From: Paenibacillus sp. ACRRX
GTDB taxonomy: Bacteria; Bacillota; Bacilli; Paenibacillales; Paenibacillaceae
Direction: 5' to 3'
Assembly (NCBI RefSeq): GCF_022346885.1
Contig: NZ_JAKRNK010000002.1
Span: forward strand, 930,001-994,000
DNA: 64,000 nucleotides
Position numbers and translations under genes: made by a program. Below the pieces are notes generated by a model. That model was given only the letters and a program-made list of their open reading frames with translations, did not search any database and was not told the origin of the DNA. Shown here piece after piece: positions 6,646 to 15,570 of this stretch (positions are counted from its first letter, which is position 1; each line of letters opens with the position of its first letter).

Positions 6646-8916
6646 CTATCGAATTGGACAGTAACCGCCTTCGCAACTATCCGCGCCATCTAAATCGCTT
6701 AATCCATCCGTCTCAAATCGTTGCAATATCGTAGGATCAAATGGCTTCATCTTCGCGGATAACGCCTCATACTGTTCGCGGGAAATCGCTTCGTATGGCG
6801 CTAGTTGATATGTACCGCCATCTAACGCGAGGAATGATACCGCCGTGAACTCGTCCCATTTTTCGTGAACTATCGACTCGACTTCCGCCCATTCATGCGG
6901 CCGAACCGTGATTGTATTTGACGAGTTGTGCTCCGTGTAGTGACGTTGGAACGCGAAGTATGTGTAGAGTTGTTCCGCAGCCGAAACATCGTCCTTTGTT
7001 CGCGTCGCACTGCTTGCGACAGGGAAGTCGATTACATAAGTCCTTGCGTTTGCCATGCGCTCTTCGTTCGTCTCACCTGGTGTACCAACCTCGGGATTTA
7101 CCGTCCACCCAAGGTCGATTACTGCGCGTGCTAACGGATCGGCTGCGTTTATTCGGATGCGTCGGATGTAATATGGCGAATGCGACCAATGCAGACCAGA
7201 CGAAACTCCACCGGCTACTTGCGACAACGTGCCTTCCGGCTTCACAGTAGTTACGAGAAGCGGTGAGGACACTCGAAGTTCCTTTGCGTAACTGTCGGCT
7301 TCTTTTCGCGCCATGTACCCTAGATGCTGTAACGTCGCAGCTTCATAATCCATGGACGGGCTAGACCACGCTGCATGTCGCTTTGTTATGCTGGCAAACG
7401 CATCCTTTACGCCGGTCAACGAAGTACCTAGCAACCTGTCGCGCTGCTGAACCGCATTCCAGTGCGGAATCTCTAATTCTGCGAGAGTCATTCGCATACC
7501 GGCACGGGCGGATAATCGTTGTGCTTCGTCTAACGATTCTACGTCGAGCCTTCCGTCTTTAACGAATGCCATCATGTTAACGGTAGTCAGGTTACAGACA
7601 CCATACGAATCGAGAAGTATCTCAGCGCAGGGATTTAATCCTTCAGCATTCGGACGACGCCTCCGCGCCTCTTCGAGATTAACGAAACCCGGCTCCCCTT
7701 CCCCTTGCATCATTTCGAATATCAAGTTCAGCATTTCACGGGAAGGCTTCAACTCAAACGCGATGGAGTTGTTCGACATTCGACGGTGATGCAATGGACG
7801 AGCATTCGGATTGTTCAACGGAATACTTTCGAGAAACTTCGCTTCCTTTTCGAGACCAAGCGCGCGAGTCTTTTCGATTACCTTGCGGTGCTGCTCCTCG
7901 TTCCAAATGCCGTTGATACCATACTTTGCAAAGACACACTCGAAATCATCTGCGTCGAACAGCGCAATTTCCGCAGTCCTTCGAACGCCTCCGACCACTA
8001 CGTTATTTCCGATGAGATTCGCGATGTCCAGGATGTGAATCGGACGCACTCGGTGATATCCATAATACCCACCGTCTTCATGCCAAGCATATTCGGGAGG
8101 TTCTAACGTTCGATCAATCCGATTCTTCAAAACATTGTCGATTCCTTCGAACATCTCGCGTAGTGGTTCGTGACCAGACGCAGTGCCACCGAATGTGCTC
8201 AGTCGCTCGCCATTCGGTCGAACCGAGTTGTACGAGATTTTTACAGTATGGATATGCTCACACTTGGCTTCCGTAAGGATATCGAGGTAAATTCGCAGGC
8301 TCTCGACCCATCCTTCCTTCGAATCTCCAACGTAAATTTTTGCGTAACCATTATCCATATCTCGGAGTACGGAGTGCTCATATCGCGCTTCTTTTGGAAC
8401 CGGCTCATAATCGGAATGCAATAACGTTGTGTTCGTTCGAATTGGTGCGAGTCCTGCCACGAACGCCTTAGTACATTTGAATCCAACGCCCGTCCCAACC
8501 ATTAACAAATAGAAGAGATCGCCTAGGTCAGACCACGATTTGATGTTAATAAACGAACAATTAAAGTTAGATAGAGGATATCGCTCGGCAACACCATTCT
8601 CCGCACCGCCAACCCACAACGTCCGTCCCGACAAGAATTGCCGCAGGTTGAACATGTTATTGAAGAGCATCTCGGCTTCCTTACGATGCCATTCGAAATC
8701 TACCGGATATCCGATTTTCTCTGTATGCTTCACGCCGAGATGGACGTTGTACTCGACCGCTCGGCGGCACGTCTCTTTCCACGTCTCGCGCCGGCCTTTT
8801 GACGGTAGCCAGCGCGAGTAAGTCCGATAATAAACGAAAGTTCCTAAAGCATTCATATGTTCCGGAAACTCCGGATAATCTGCGATAAAATCATCGGTCA
8901 ATAGCTGCTCTGTCAC
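6646..8916 (-). CDS. nrdJ: Adenosylcobalamin-dependent ribonucleotide reductase (class II)
   Basis: Monomeric class II ribonucleoside-triphosphate reductase, about 756 residues (the Lactobacillus enzyme is 739). Visible motifs: LSNFNCSF with the N-terminal active-site Cys, GLNPCAEILL with the thiyl-radical loop Asn-Pro-Cys-x-Glu, GVCNLTTVNM with the partner Cys, VKPEGTLSQVAGG, and a C-terminal CEGGYC redox pair (Cys-x4-Cys) as in RTPR. It needs coenzyme B12 but no oxygen and no separate radical subunit. I chose the GTG at 8916, 6 nt after GGAGG, over the longer frame to 8982, because the preceding gene runs into that stretch. It would supply deoxynucleotides during phage replication. Confidence 0.95.
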   Translation of the reverse strand: MTEQLLTDDFIADYPEFPEHMNALGTFVYYRTYSRWLPSKGRRETWKETCRRAVEYNVHLGVKHTEKIGYPVDFEWHRKEAEMLFNNMFNLRQFLSGRTLWVGGAENGVAERYPLSNFNCSFINIKSWSDLGDLFYLLMVGTGVGFKCTKAFVAGLAPIRTNTTLLHSDYEPVPKEARYEHSVLRDMDNGYAKIYVGDSKEGWVESLRIYLDILTEAKCEHIHTVKISYNSVRPNGERLSTFGGTASGHEPLREMFEGIDNVLKNRIDRTLEPPEYAWHEDGGYYGYHRVRPIHILDIANLIGNNVVVGGVRRTAEIALFDADDFECVFAKYGINGIWNEEQHRKVIEKTRALGLEKEAKFLESIPLNNPNARPLHHRRMSNNSIAFELKPSREMLNLIFEMMQGEGEPGFVNLEEARRRRPNAEGLNPCAEILLDSYGVCNLTTVNMMAFVKDGRLDVESLDEAQRLSARAGMRMTLAELEIPHWNAVQQRDRLLGTSLTGVKDAFASITKRHAAWSSPSMDYEAATLQHLGYMARKEADSYAKELRVSSPLLVTTVKPEGTLSQVAGGVSSGLHWSHSPYYIRRIRINAADPLARAVIDLGWTVNPEVGTPGETNEERMANARTYVIDFPVASSATRTKDDVSAAEQLYTYFAFQRHYTEHNSSNTITVRPHEWAEVESIVHEKWDEFTAVSFLALDGGTYQLAPYEAISREQYEALSAKMKPFDPTILQRFETDGLSDLDGADSCEGGYCPIR

Positions 8917-9088
8917 ACGAAACCTCCTCGATTGCGCTTTTTGTCTCGGATAACCGCCGCCGGATATCTGCCTCATCCGCAACTAGCTTCGCGACGTCTT
9001 CTTGTCTTATTGTTAGGCAATGCCTGACGTGTTCCAGTTCACATGCAAGCGTCCGCTCTAGCCACCGTAGTCTACCGAGTTGGCTCAC
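8891..9088 (-). CDS. Small coiled-coil phage protein, 65 aa
   Basis: Starts with GTG overlapping the stop of the RuvC-like gene (GTGA arrangement) and ends inside the start of nrdJ, so it is coupled on both sides. The sequence is helical with heptad-like spacing (LGRLRWLERTLACELEHV, ADEADIRRRLSETKSAIEEV). No family recognised. Confidence 0.55.
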   Translation of the reverse strand: MSQLGRLRWLERTLACELEHVRHCLTIRQEDVAKLVADEADIRRRLSETKSAIEEVSCDRAAIDR

Positions 9089-9591
9089 GCAGCTATCAAC
9101 CCTTCGCGTTGAAGATGGACGAGCACTACCGCAATGGCGTCGGCTTCGTCCCCGCCTTTATTTAATTGTAATGTCGGATCTCCGAAATAAATCCGCACAG
9201 CTTCTGCGATCATATCTTTGTCCTTTCGGCTTCCAGGTGAGCCTGTGACTCGACGTGCCCACGCTTTGACCGTCTGGATATTGATATCCGCGATGTTGTA
9301 ATCCGCTAACGCAAACTCCGAGACTCCGTGACTTTTGAAGACCTGCCTTGTCGCAACGTTGAACCGCACGATCCCTTCCTCACGTGGAATGACGCGTTCA
9401 ATTTGCGGGTACTTCGCTATAATTCCGGTTATACCCATGTGAATCTGCCGCAGCCGTTCGCCATCGCTTAGTTTTGCGGTGGATTTAATAAGTCCGTAAT
9501 CAACGAGTGAAGCTTTGCGGTGAGCAACCGATATGATTGCCCATCCGCTTTTAGTCAACGATGTGTCTAATCCGAGATGGTAGGTAATCAA
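9085..9591 (-). CDS. RuvC-like Holliday junction resolvase
   Basis: RNase H-fold nuclease. The first catalytic Asp is in HLGLDTSLTKSGWAII, an acidic residue is in VIPREEGI, and the late pair is in GGDEADAIAVVLVHL, the usual RuvC ending. It would resolve four-way or branched DNA during phage replication and packaging. The TTG at 9591 lies 7 nt after GGAGG and is preferred to the frame opening at 9609. 168 residues. RuvC-like phage proteins are divergent, so the precise substrate is uncertain. Confidence 0.82.
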   Translation of the reverse strand: MITYHLGLDTSLTKSGWAIISVAHRKASLVDYGLIKSTAKLSDGERLRQIHMGITGIIAKYPQIERVIPREEGIVRFNVATRQVFKSHGVSEFALADYNIADINIQTVKAWARRVTGSPGSRKDKDMIAEAVRIYFGDPTLQLNKGGDEADAIAVVLVHLQREGLIAA

Positions 9592-9809
9592 TCGCCCACC
9601 TCCGACCAAGAAAGATCATCGTTGTTTAACATCCATTCGACGAAGCACGATTGATTACAAAAGTAATGCTCGGATCGATAACAGAGCACGACTTCGGTCA
9701 CATGATGAACGTTGTTGCACGTTGGACACTGAACAATAACCTGCGTGTATGCCTCTGTCTGCGGATATCCCGTCAGATTAACGTTAGTGATATCCGGATG
9801 CTCAAGCAT
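9588..9809 (-). CDS. Small zinc-binding phage protein, 73 aa
   Basis: Contains two Cys/His clusters, CPTCNNVHH and CYRSEHYFCNQSC, resembling a treble-clef or MYM/TRASH-type zinc finger. ATG at 9809 overlaps the stop of the peptidase gene (TGATG). Function unknown; a DNA- or protein-binding role is plausible. Confidence 0.6.
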   Translation of the reverse strand: MLEHPDITNVNLTGYPQTEAYTQVIVQCPTCNNVHHVTEVVLCYRSEHYFCNQSCFVEWMLNNDDLSWSEVGD

Positions 9810-10117
9810 CAATGGATCACCGCCTTTTCCGCAACCTCTTCCATTAGCGAGAGTACGTCGTTATCTGCAAGGACTTGATAGAGTACGGTTGAAACGCGTC
9901 GGATAACATCCTCGTCCTGTTCGTCATATCCAGCCTCGTAGAAGATTGCATGAAGTAGTTCGTGAATCAACGTTTGCTGTGCACGTTCTGGCGTTATGGA
10001 CTCGTCGATTCTAATTCGATGAATCGTGAAGTTAGCGTCTCCGTAGATATTTTCAGCAGCACCAAGTAACTTTTCGCGGACAACTTCGTAATGAGTACCT
10101 GCAACTTTGATCTGCAT
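9809..10117 (-). CDS. HExxH zinc metallopeptidase-like protein
   Basis: About 102 residues with a clear zinc-peptidase helix LIHELLHAIFYEAGYDEQDED: the two His and the Glu of HExxH, followed by acidic residues that could give the third ligand. Short HExxH proteins in prophages are often ImmA/IrrE-like regulators or SprT/WSS-like proteases. This one lacks the usual ImmA neighbours, so the substrate is unknown. ATG at 10117 overlaps the stop of the upstream gene and follows GGGGGCGGTTTG. Confidence 0.65.
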   Translation of the reverse strand: MQIKVAGTHYEVVREKLLGAAENIYGDANFTIHRIRIDESITPERAQQTLIHELLHAIFYEAGYDEQDEDVIRRVSTVLYQVLADNDVLSLMEEVAEKAVIH

Positions 10118-10503
10118 CAAACCGCCCCCTTAATCACCGAAAGAATGTCGCGAATTATGAAATATTCTGGATTACATAACTTCATTACACTTTCTGGAAC
10201 AGTACTAAAGACCGTTATAGTAAGGGCAGTGAATAGAGATCCGCCGACAAACCAACCCACAAAGACAGGATAATCCCAACCTTTCACGGTAAGACTTTCC
10301 CATTTAACAACTGTCAATTTTGCTAATTTTAAGACAACAATTGCAACGACGATGTATAGTAACGAGAGTAGCACGCCATATACGATTCCTTCTGCAACCA
10401 TCTGTCGAATCATTACTTCGTATACATGCGTCGCTGCTACACCTAGACTAGCCGCAAGCGCATCAACATACTGCGAAATCTTATCGATTACTTCCGTACC
10501 CAA
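10117..10503 (-). CDS. Membrane protein with two transmembrane helices
   Basis: 128 residues. An N-terminal soluble helix (DALAASLGVAATHVYEVMIR) is followed by one helix (GVLLSLLYIVVAIVVLKLA) and a second hydrophobic segment (VFVGWFVGGSLFTALTITVF). TTG at 10503 is preceded by GGGGAGGCGGTTTAG, the extended ribosome binding site common in this prophage. No function recognised; its place among DNA-processing genes says nothing clear. Confidence 0.6.
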   Translation of the reverse strand: MGTEVIDKISQYVDALAASLGVAATHVYEVMIRQMVAEGIVYGVLLSLLYIVVAIVVLKLAKLTVVKWESLTVKGWDYPVFVGWFVGGSLFTALTITVFSTVPESVMKLCNPEYFIIRDILSVIKGAV

Positions 10504-11574
10504 CTAAACCGCCTCCCCTCGAATCCTGACGATATCATCGAGACACCGCGCATAATCTCGTTTCTTCGCGTCCGACATTTGTGACCGTAAGACTTGCGCA
10601 ACCTTACGTTCAAGCTGCGAAAATTCTTCATCCGTCAATGACTGAGCAATTGCCGATTTGAAGCCATTGAACGTCCATTTCTCCGGATTTACCGGCGGAG
10701 GATTGCCGTCCTCTACCGCTTGTATTACGTCAACAAATTCGTCCATAAGCGCCTGCTTATCGCGTTCAGTGACGTTGACGTAGAATGCTCGTATATCCGG
10801 AGACTTTGCATATTGCTCCTCTGTTAGGTTCCAGTTTGATTTCGACGCGTTTACATACAAGATGATGTAGTGGTCAACACCGTACATCAGCGAGTATGTG
10901 ACGCATTGCTTGACGTGACTCTCGTCTGGCGCACGCATCGAGTAGTGAGAAGTTTTCGCCGCCGTCGTTTGCTTCGACTTGATTTCGAGACCGACGCGGA
11001 TAATCTCTCCATCATCCGTCCGATAAAGCATAACGCCATCACAAGTTCCGTAGAGCGCGAATTTCTTTCCGTTATGTTCGATTACTTGCGACTTCTTTGC
11101 GAAGTCTTCGAACATCGGCTCACGTAGAAAATTTGTCTCAACAGTAAACCGAGGTGTGCGTCCAAGCGCCTTTACGTAATGCTTTTCGATGAAAAGTAAA
11201 TCGCGTTGAATCGTATCGCCGATCGCAGTCCCGAATCGTGTCCATCGCCCTTGGTGCGGCGGTTGTACGCGCTTGTCCTTCGGTGATTTCCGTAACTTCT
11301 CATATAGCTCTCGTCGGCAACTATTCGCGGATGAAGGCGAGAAGTACGGCATGTTTCGCGGTGGCCATACCTTACGGCTGTGGTCCGATAAAATGTCCGC
11401 ATACCAGCGATGAATCTGCGCATCCAACTCATCGTCGAACACTTCGGGAGCTGCGTGCCATGCGTCCAGCATTGCGAGGAAGTCCGTTACTAATCGCTCG
11501 CCTAGTTCGGCAGATTCGGTTGCTTGCGTTCGTTCTCGTAACATTTGCGCTGCTGATCGATTGTTTACTGTGAT
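10504..11574 (-). CDS. PD-(D/E)XK exonuclease (Cas4/RecB-like), probable AUC start
   Basis: The PD-(D/E)XK core is visible: YGTCDGVMLY with the metal-binding Asp, then VGLEIKSKQ with the E-x-K pair, then a conserved Gln in HVKQCVTYSLMYG. A PYFSPSSANSCRRELYEKL segment upstream contains the Ser-x-Ser-x-x-x-x-Cys pattern seen in RecB/Cas4-like phage nucleases. It probably processes DNA ends in recombination. The first ATG (11544) has no Shine-Dalgarno. GGAGGCGGTCAT lies directly before an in-frame ATC at 11574, adding MTVNNRSAAQ and overlapping the upstream gene by 10 nt. If AUC does not initiate, the start is 11544. Confidence 0.82.
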   Translation of the reverse strand: MTVNNRSAAQMLRERTQATESAELGERLVTDFLAMLDAWHAAPEVFDDELDAQIHRWYADILSDHSRKVWPPRNMPYFSPSSANSCRRELYEKLRKSPKDKRVQPPHQGRWTRFGTAIGDTIQRDLLFIEKHYVKALGRTPRFTVETNFLREPMFEDFAKKSQVIEHNGKKFALYGTCDGVMLYRTDDGEIIRVGLEIKSKQTTAAKTSHYSMRAPDESHVKQCVTYSLMYGVDHYIILYVNASKSNWNLTEEQYAKSPDIRAFYVNVTERDKQALMDEFVDVIQAVEDGNPPPVNPEKWTFNGFKSAIAQSLTDEEFSQLERKVAQVLRSQMSDAKKRDYARCLDDIVRIRGEAV

Positions 11575-11900
11575 ATGACCGCCTCCTCTGTGATAACTTT
11601 CCAGCCATATGCCGAGCCCTTCTTCGTCTCCTCCAATGTAAGATCGGCAAGTTTCAATCCGTCTAAGTATGCAAATACATCTGACATGTATAATTGATAT
11701 CTAACGCCTGATTGGGTATCCTCGACTATAAGACCTGCACTCGCCCGCGAGGTAAACCAATCGACAATTGTAAAATCTCCAGACACCTGCTGTTTATCTC
11801 GCGTGATTATTTCACAACGGCAAAGGCATTCGTAACAGTAACCGAACTCACTTTCCTTTCCGCAACTCGTACATCGTGGAACTTTGATCTTTCCCGCCAC
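11565..11900 (-). CDS. Zinc-ribbon phage protein, 111 aa
   Basis: An N-terminal zinc ribbon is seen as CTSCGKESEFGYCYECLC (two Cys-x2-Cys knuckles). A beta-rich body follows (VSGDFTIVDWFTSR, GVRYQLYMSDVFAYL). GTG at 11900 follows GGAGGCGGTTTA. Its 3' end contains GGAGGCGGTCATATC, the apparent initiation site of the nuclease gene. No known family assigned. Confidence 0.6.
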   Translation of the reverse strand: MAGKIKVPRCTSCGKESEFGYCYECLCRCEIITRDKQQVSGDFTIVDWFTSRASAGLIVEDTQSGVRYQLYMSDVFAYLDGLKLADLTLEETKKGSAYGWKVITEEAVISQ

Positions 11901-12472
11901 TAAACCGCCTCCTTCCGAATAGTCCGGACTATCGCGCCTTTAGGCGTAAACTTTAACGGACGCTCTTCCGAGTCGATCACGACGTTCCGGTAGCTTATCC
12001 CGTTGATCTCCGCAATCTCTCGTAGCTTGCCGAATACTTTTACGGTAGCCTCTGCATCATTCATTGCGCGGTGATGTCCGTTAAGTTCGATCCCATGACG
12101 AGCGCAAACGTCTTTCAAACTCGCAGATTCTGGCGGCTCGACTAGTTTCGATAGTGCGCGAGTACATACGAAATTAAATGGTGTGAATACATAGGAAACG
12201 AACGAAAGGTCAAACGGCGCATAATGCGCAACAATAGTCGTCCCATACGTGAAGGCTTTAAGTGCCTGGAGCGCATCGTACTCTATCGGTGCTCCCGTCA
12301 AATCTTCCGATGTGATTCCGGTTAACTCTGTGATTTCCGTTGGAATTTCGACTCCCTGCTGTAATCTGACGAAAGTATGAAACCGACCATACTCGCGAAT
12401 CCCATCGGTGCGGATTGCGGCAATCTCCGTAATATAATCCGTTTCATGATCGAGTCCGGTCGTTTCGAGCAT
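11900..12472 (-). CDS. DnaQ-like 3'-5' exonuclease (DEDDh family), first Asp missing
   Basis: 190 residues of the DEDDh exonuclease superfamily. ExoI appears as MLETTGLDHETDYITEIAAI, ExoII as YGTTIVAHYAPFDLSFV, and ExoIII as HHRAMNDAEATVKVF with the catalytic His. In normal members the ExoI motif is D-x-E; here the Asp position is the initiator Met. A TGA lies four codons upstream, so no longer start can restore it. The ATG at 12472 has GAGG 7 nt upstream and overlaps the stop of the preceding gene. The enzyme may be catalytically weak or act as a polymerase partner. Confidence 0.8.
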   Translation of the reverse strand: MLETTGLDHETDYITEIAAIRTDGIREYGRFHTFVRLQQGVEIPTEITELTGITSEDLTGAPIEYDALQALKAFTYGTTIVAHYAPFDLSFVSYVFTPFNFVCTRALSKLVEPPESASLKDVCARHGIELNGHHRAMNDAEATVKVFGKLREIAEINGISYRNVVIDSEERPLKFTPKGAIVRTIRKEAV

Positions 12473-12735
12473 TAATCGTCCTCACTTTCGTCCACAAACT
12501 CGTATTCCAATGTCTCGCCTCGTTTTCCAGCTTCGTACGCAACTTTAACGAGGTCTGCAATATTAAACGCTCCGTCTAAATCGCGATAGAATGTAGCATC
12601 CTCTGATTCGCCTGCATATATTGATGCACTTTTTATCGCGTTGCCTACGTCGTCCACTAACTTAACTCTGACGGAACCTTTTCCGGTTTCATATCCGTAC
12701 TCTTTACGCACACAGCGCGCTTCGATCAATTTCAC
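12472..12735 (-). CDS. Phage protein of unknown function, 87 aa
   Basis: Follows the DNA polymerase gene; its GTG at 12735 comes 8 nt after AAAGGGG that lies in the polymerase 3' end. Beta-rich N-terminus (CVRKEYGYETGKGSVRVKLV) and acidic C-terminus ending VDESEDD. No family recognised. Its position between polymerase and DnaQ-like genes suggests an accessory role in replication, but that is inference. Confidence 0.55.
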   Translation of the reverse strand: MKLIEARCVRKEYGYETGKGSVRVKLVDDVGNAIKSASIYAGESEDATFYRDLDGAFNIADLVKVAYEAGKRGETLEYEFVDESEDD

Positions 12736-15555
12736 TTACACATCCCCTTTCGGTTTTCCGTTCTCAAAATCCCAATCTTCCGCGGCATATTCACTCATCC
12801 AGTTAATTTCAATCACTGTGTCGCACTCTAACGGAGTCTCCAACGTAACCGTATTCGTCATGATATCGTCGTATAATGCGATAGCCTCTTCCGTTAACTG
12901 GTCGAGTGGAACGCTGTGCTTTTGCTCGTCATGCAACGTCAGGTTAAATTCCCATCCGCGAGCAAGCGTCAGCTCGTAATAGCTTCGGATCATGCATAAC
13001 TGTAGAACGTTAGCGCCCGAACCTTGTATCGTATGGTTAAACGCTTGTCTCTCTGCACGACCAGTCGCCTTGATAAGCTGCCAAAACTCCGAACGTTCTT
13101 CCCATTTGAGTTTCGACGACTTCTTTCCGAGTTCCGGATCGTTCTTGTCACTAATGCGGACCTTCCGCATGAGCTGACATAGGCGTTTCCATTGCGCAAC
13201 ATACTCCGGAAATCTCCGTTTTTGTCCCCATAGAGTCGCGACCCAACCATGTGACCGCAAATGCTCGAAGGTCGTCTCGACCATCCGCTTGAATCCCGGA
13301 AGTACCTCGTCAAACTTGGCGTAAGCTCTCCGCGCCTGCTCCTCGGAAACTCCGTAGGGCTGGACGGATTTATAAAACTGCTCGAATGCCTGACCGTAAC
13401 CTTCCGCAAGGAAGAGTTGCTTCATAAGCTTCCGATAAGGCGGAACGGCATTCGGTGTGCCCTTAACGGATTTGTAATACGCTTCGTAACACACCTCTTT
13501 CGAAACTTCGAATAGTATCGAAGCAAATTCGACATAAGGATCGAGCTTCTTCCGGAACATCTCCGCGAAGACATAGTCACCGAACTCCGCTGCCATTCGA
13601 TGAGCCTGGATACGCGGCTCAATCGCGGACAAGTCAGACCCGAGAAACACCGAGCCTTCACGCGGCTTGAACGTTCGACGTACTCGCAAACCTTCTTCGT
13701 TCCGCGACGGAATGTTTTGAAGGTTCGTTCCTTTCGGAACCTTCGTCTCACACTCGACCAGCCGGCGCATAGTATCGAGGAAGTTACTGTCGCGCACATC
13801 TTCCGGCATCAGCTCGTTAGGCTTGCCGGAATATCCGCTAGAACCATACCGTCCAGTTGATACCGTTTTGAGCTGCGTGTGCAACCGCCCATCAACGTCG
13901 AGCGCATACGGAATCTTATCGACATATGTTCCGAGCAGCTTATCGAATTTTGCGTATTCGGCAAGCGGCTTCAACGACTCCTCCTCGTCAAAATAACGTT
14001 GAAGAACATCGTTAGATACAGCGCGTACCTTCTTTTTGTCCTTGACGATTTCCTTTGTCCGGTCCTTGATTCCGAGATGGTCATAAATCAGATAGGCGAT
14101 ATGATCGTTGGATGAGATGTTAAATTCCGCAATATAATCCGGAGCATTTTGCGGATTCGGTTCCGCAAGCTTTTCCGTCTCATAACGTTGGACTCTCTCC
14201 TTTAATTGCGCATATTTCTTCGTCGTCGGATTTGCGGTGGACAGTTCCGTACGACATTTAGAAAGCATTTCCGATTGCTTCGCGATACGTTGCGTCTGCT
14301 TCTCGATCCATTCGCGAATCTTATCGCCTTTAATCGTCATTGACATATCGAGTAGAAACGCATCGTCAATATTGTACGCCTGGAACAAATCCACTCTCGC
14401 TTGTTCGAGTCGTTTTCGGTACTCAACGCCTAGTGTCGCGAGTTCATCGAGGTCGATTTCGAATCCTGTACGTTCGATAGTCACGTTGACTTCCGTTAAA
14501 TACTGTCGAATCTCAAAATACGGAACGTGAAGATCGTCGCGTTTCCGTAGCATGTCAATTTGCCACTTTGTTAGCAGCCAACCTTTGTGAACGTCCTTAA
14601 TCGCGTAGATGCCGACAACTTCGATCTCGTAAACCATCGGAGAGCCTTTGTCGAACAAGTCCTCGAATGTAAAGTCGTCCATCTCAAGAGCGGCTCCGCC
14701 AATCATTTGTTTATAACGTGTGAATAGCGGCTTCAATCCGTAACTATCCTCGTGATCATTGAGGATGTTCTGTGCATCCATCGAATCAAAACGAACACCC
14801 TTTGCGTCGATCCCATCATTCCGGAACATTGCTAAGTCGAATTCCGCATTGTGGAACGATTTGATCTGTCGCGGACTCTCCATGAATTGACGAATAGCTT
14901 CGAGTGCTACCGAACGGCGGCATTGCTTCTCGCCCGTCAAATGTCCGTAGGCAACATAATATCCTTCGTTAAGCAACGGAAGCCATAACGAATAGCCACC
15001 GGTTAAGTCAATTCGTGTATCAACTCCGGATGTCTCCGTATCCCACACCGTTAAAGAAACAGCCGCAGGGATGTCGATTCCACGTTCGGATAACTTCCGA
15101 CGAATTAACGTGTTATTGAATAGCTCGAAGACTTCCCGAAACCATTCGTCTTGCTGCTGCAATCGAATTTCCTCCCGCAGACGAACAATCATCTGCGGAA
15201 GTTCCGACTCATCGGTGATAATGTGATAATTTTCGGGGCGCGTTCGCAGGGTTTCCGAGATGCGACGTTGCCGCGCCGCACTCTCGTTTTCCCGTTGAAC
15301 TTTCGCACCCATAGCGAGAACCTCGCTTTTGGTAAGCGTACCGTCCGATAACCTGCTTATCGTTCCGGAGGAATACGCATGTTTAGCCAACTCGTAAAGC
15401 TCTCGTTCCTTCTCGCCAAACTTTAACTGCCCGACTCGCTCGAAAGCATCCTCTACCGTTTCCCTCGCCTTGCTGCGTTTCGCAACCGCTTGCTTCACCG
15501 CTTCTCGCGAAGCATCAGATTGCTTCGGCAGATTTAACGTTAGTTTAACCTCCAT
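12736..15555 (-). CDS. Family A DNA polymerase with 3'-5' exonuclease domain
   Basis: 939 residues. The exonuclease domain shows D172-x-E174 in VWDTETSG, HNAEFDLAMF (ExoII) and YAIKDVHKGWL (ExoIII). The polymerase domain shows TVSTGRYGSSG with NLQNIPSR, motif A LGSDLSAIEPR, motif B KQLFLAEGYGQ, and motif C LTLHDEQKHS. The N-terminal 150 residues are a helical extension without a 5'-3' exonuclease domain, as in phage replicative polymerases. It would copy phage DNA together with the primase, helicase and loader encoded at 20.9-24.8 kb. ATG at 15555 follows GGAGGGTCATCCG. Confidence 0.96.
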   Translation of the reverse strand: MEVKLTLNLPKQSDASREAVKQAVAKRSKARETVEDAFERVGQLKFGEKERELYELAKHAYSSGTISRLSDGTLTKSEVLAMGAKVQRENESAARQRRISETLRTRPENYHIITDESELPQMIVRLREEIRLQQQDEWFREVFELFNNTLIRRKLSERGIDIPAAVSLTVWDTETSGVDTRIDLTGGYSLWLPLLNEGYYVAYGHLTGEKQCRRSVALEAIRQFMESPRQIKSFHNAEFDLAMFRNDGIDAKGVRFDSMDAQNILNDHEDSYGLKPLFTRYKQMIGGAALEMDDFTFEDLFDKGSPMVYEIEVVGIYAIKDVHKGWLLTKWQIDMLRKRDDLHVPYFEIRQYLTEVNVTIERTGFEIDLDELATLGVEYRKRLEQARVDLFQAYNIDDAFLLDMSMTIKGDKIREWIEKQTQRIAKQSEMLSKCRTELSTANPTTKKYAQLKERVQRYETEKLAEPNPQNAPDYIAEFNISSNDHIAYLIYDHLGIKDRTKEIVKDKKKVRAVSNDVLQRYFDEEESLKPLAEYAKFDKLLGTYVDKIPYALDVDGRLHTQLKTVSTGRYGSSGYSGKPNELMPEDVRDSNFLDTMRRLVECETKVPKGTNLQNIPSRNEEGLRVRRTFKPREGSVFLGSDLSAIEPRIQAHRMAAEFGDYVFAEMFRKKLDPYVEFASILFEVSKEVCYEAYYKSVKGTPNAVPPYRKLMKQLFLAEGYGQAFEQFYKSVQPYGVSEEQARRAYAKFDEVLPGFKRMVETTFEHLRSHGWVATLWGQKRRFPEYVAQWKRLCQLMRKVRISDKNDPELGKKSSKLKWEERSEFWQLIKATGRAERQAFNHTIQGSGANVLQLCMIRSYYELTLARGWEFNLTLHDEQKHSVPLDQLTEEAIALYDDIMTNTVTLETPLECDTVIEINWMSEYAAEDWDFENGKPKGDV

Positions 15556-15570
15556 CGGATGACCCTCCGA

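Noticed and set aside
12472..12490. Upstream start restoring the missing Asp of the DnaQ-like protein
   Set aside because: The frame upstream reads TGA, GGA, CGA, TTA before the ATG, so there is a stop four codons upstream and no Asp codon.
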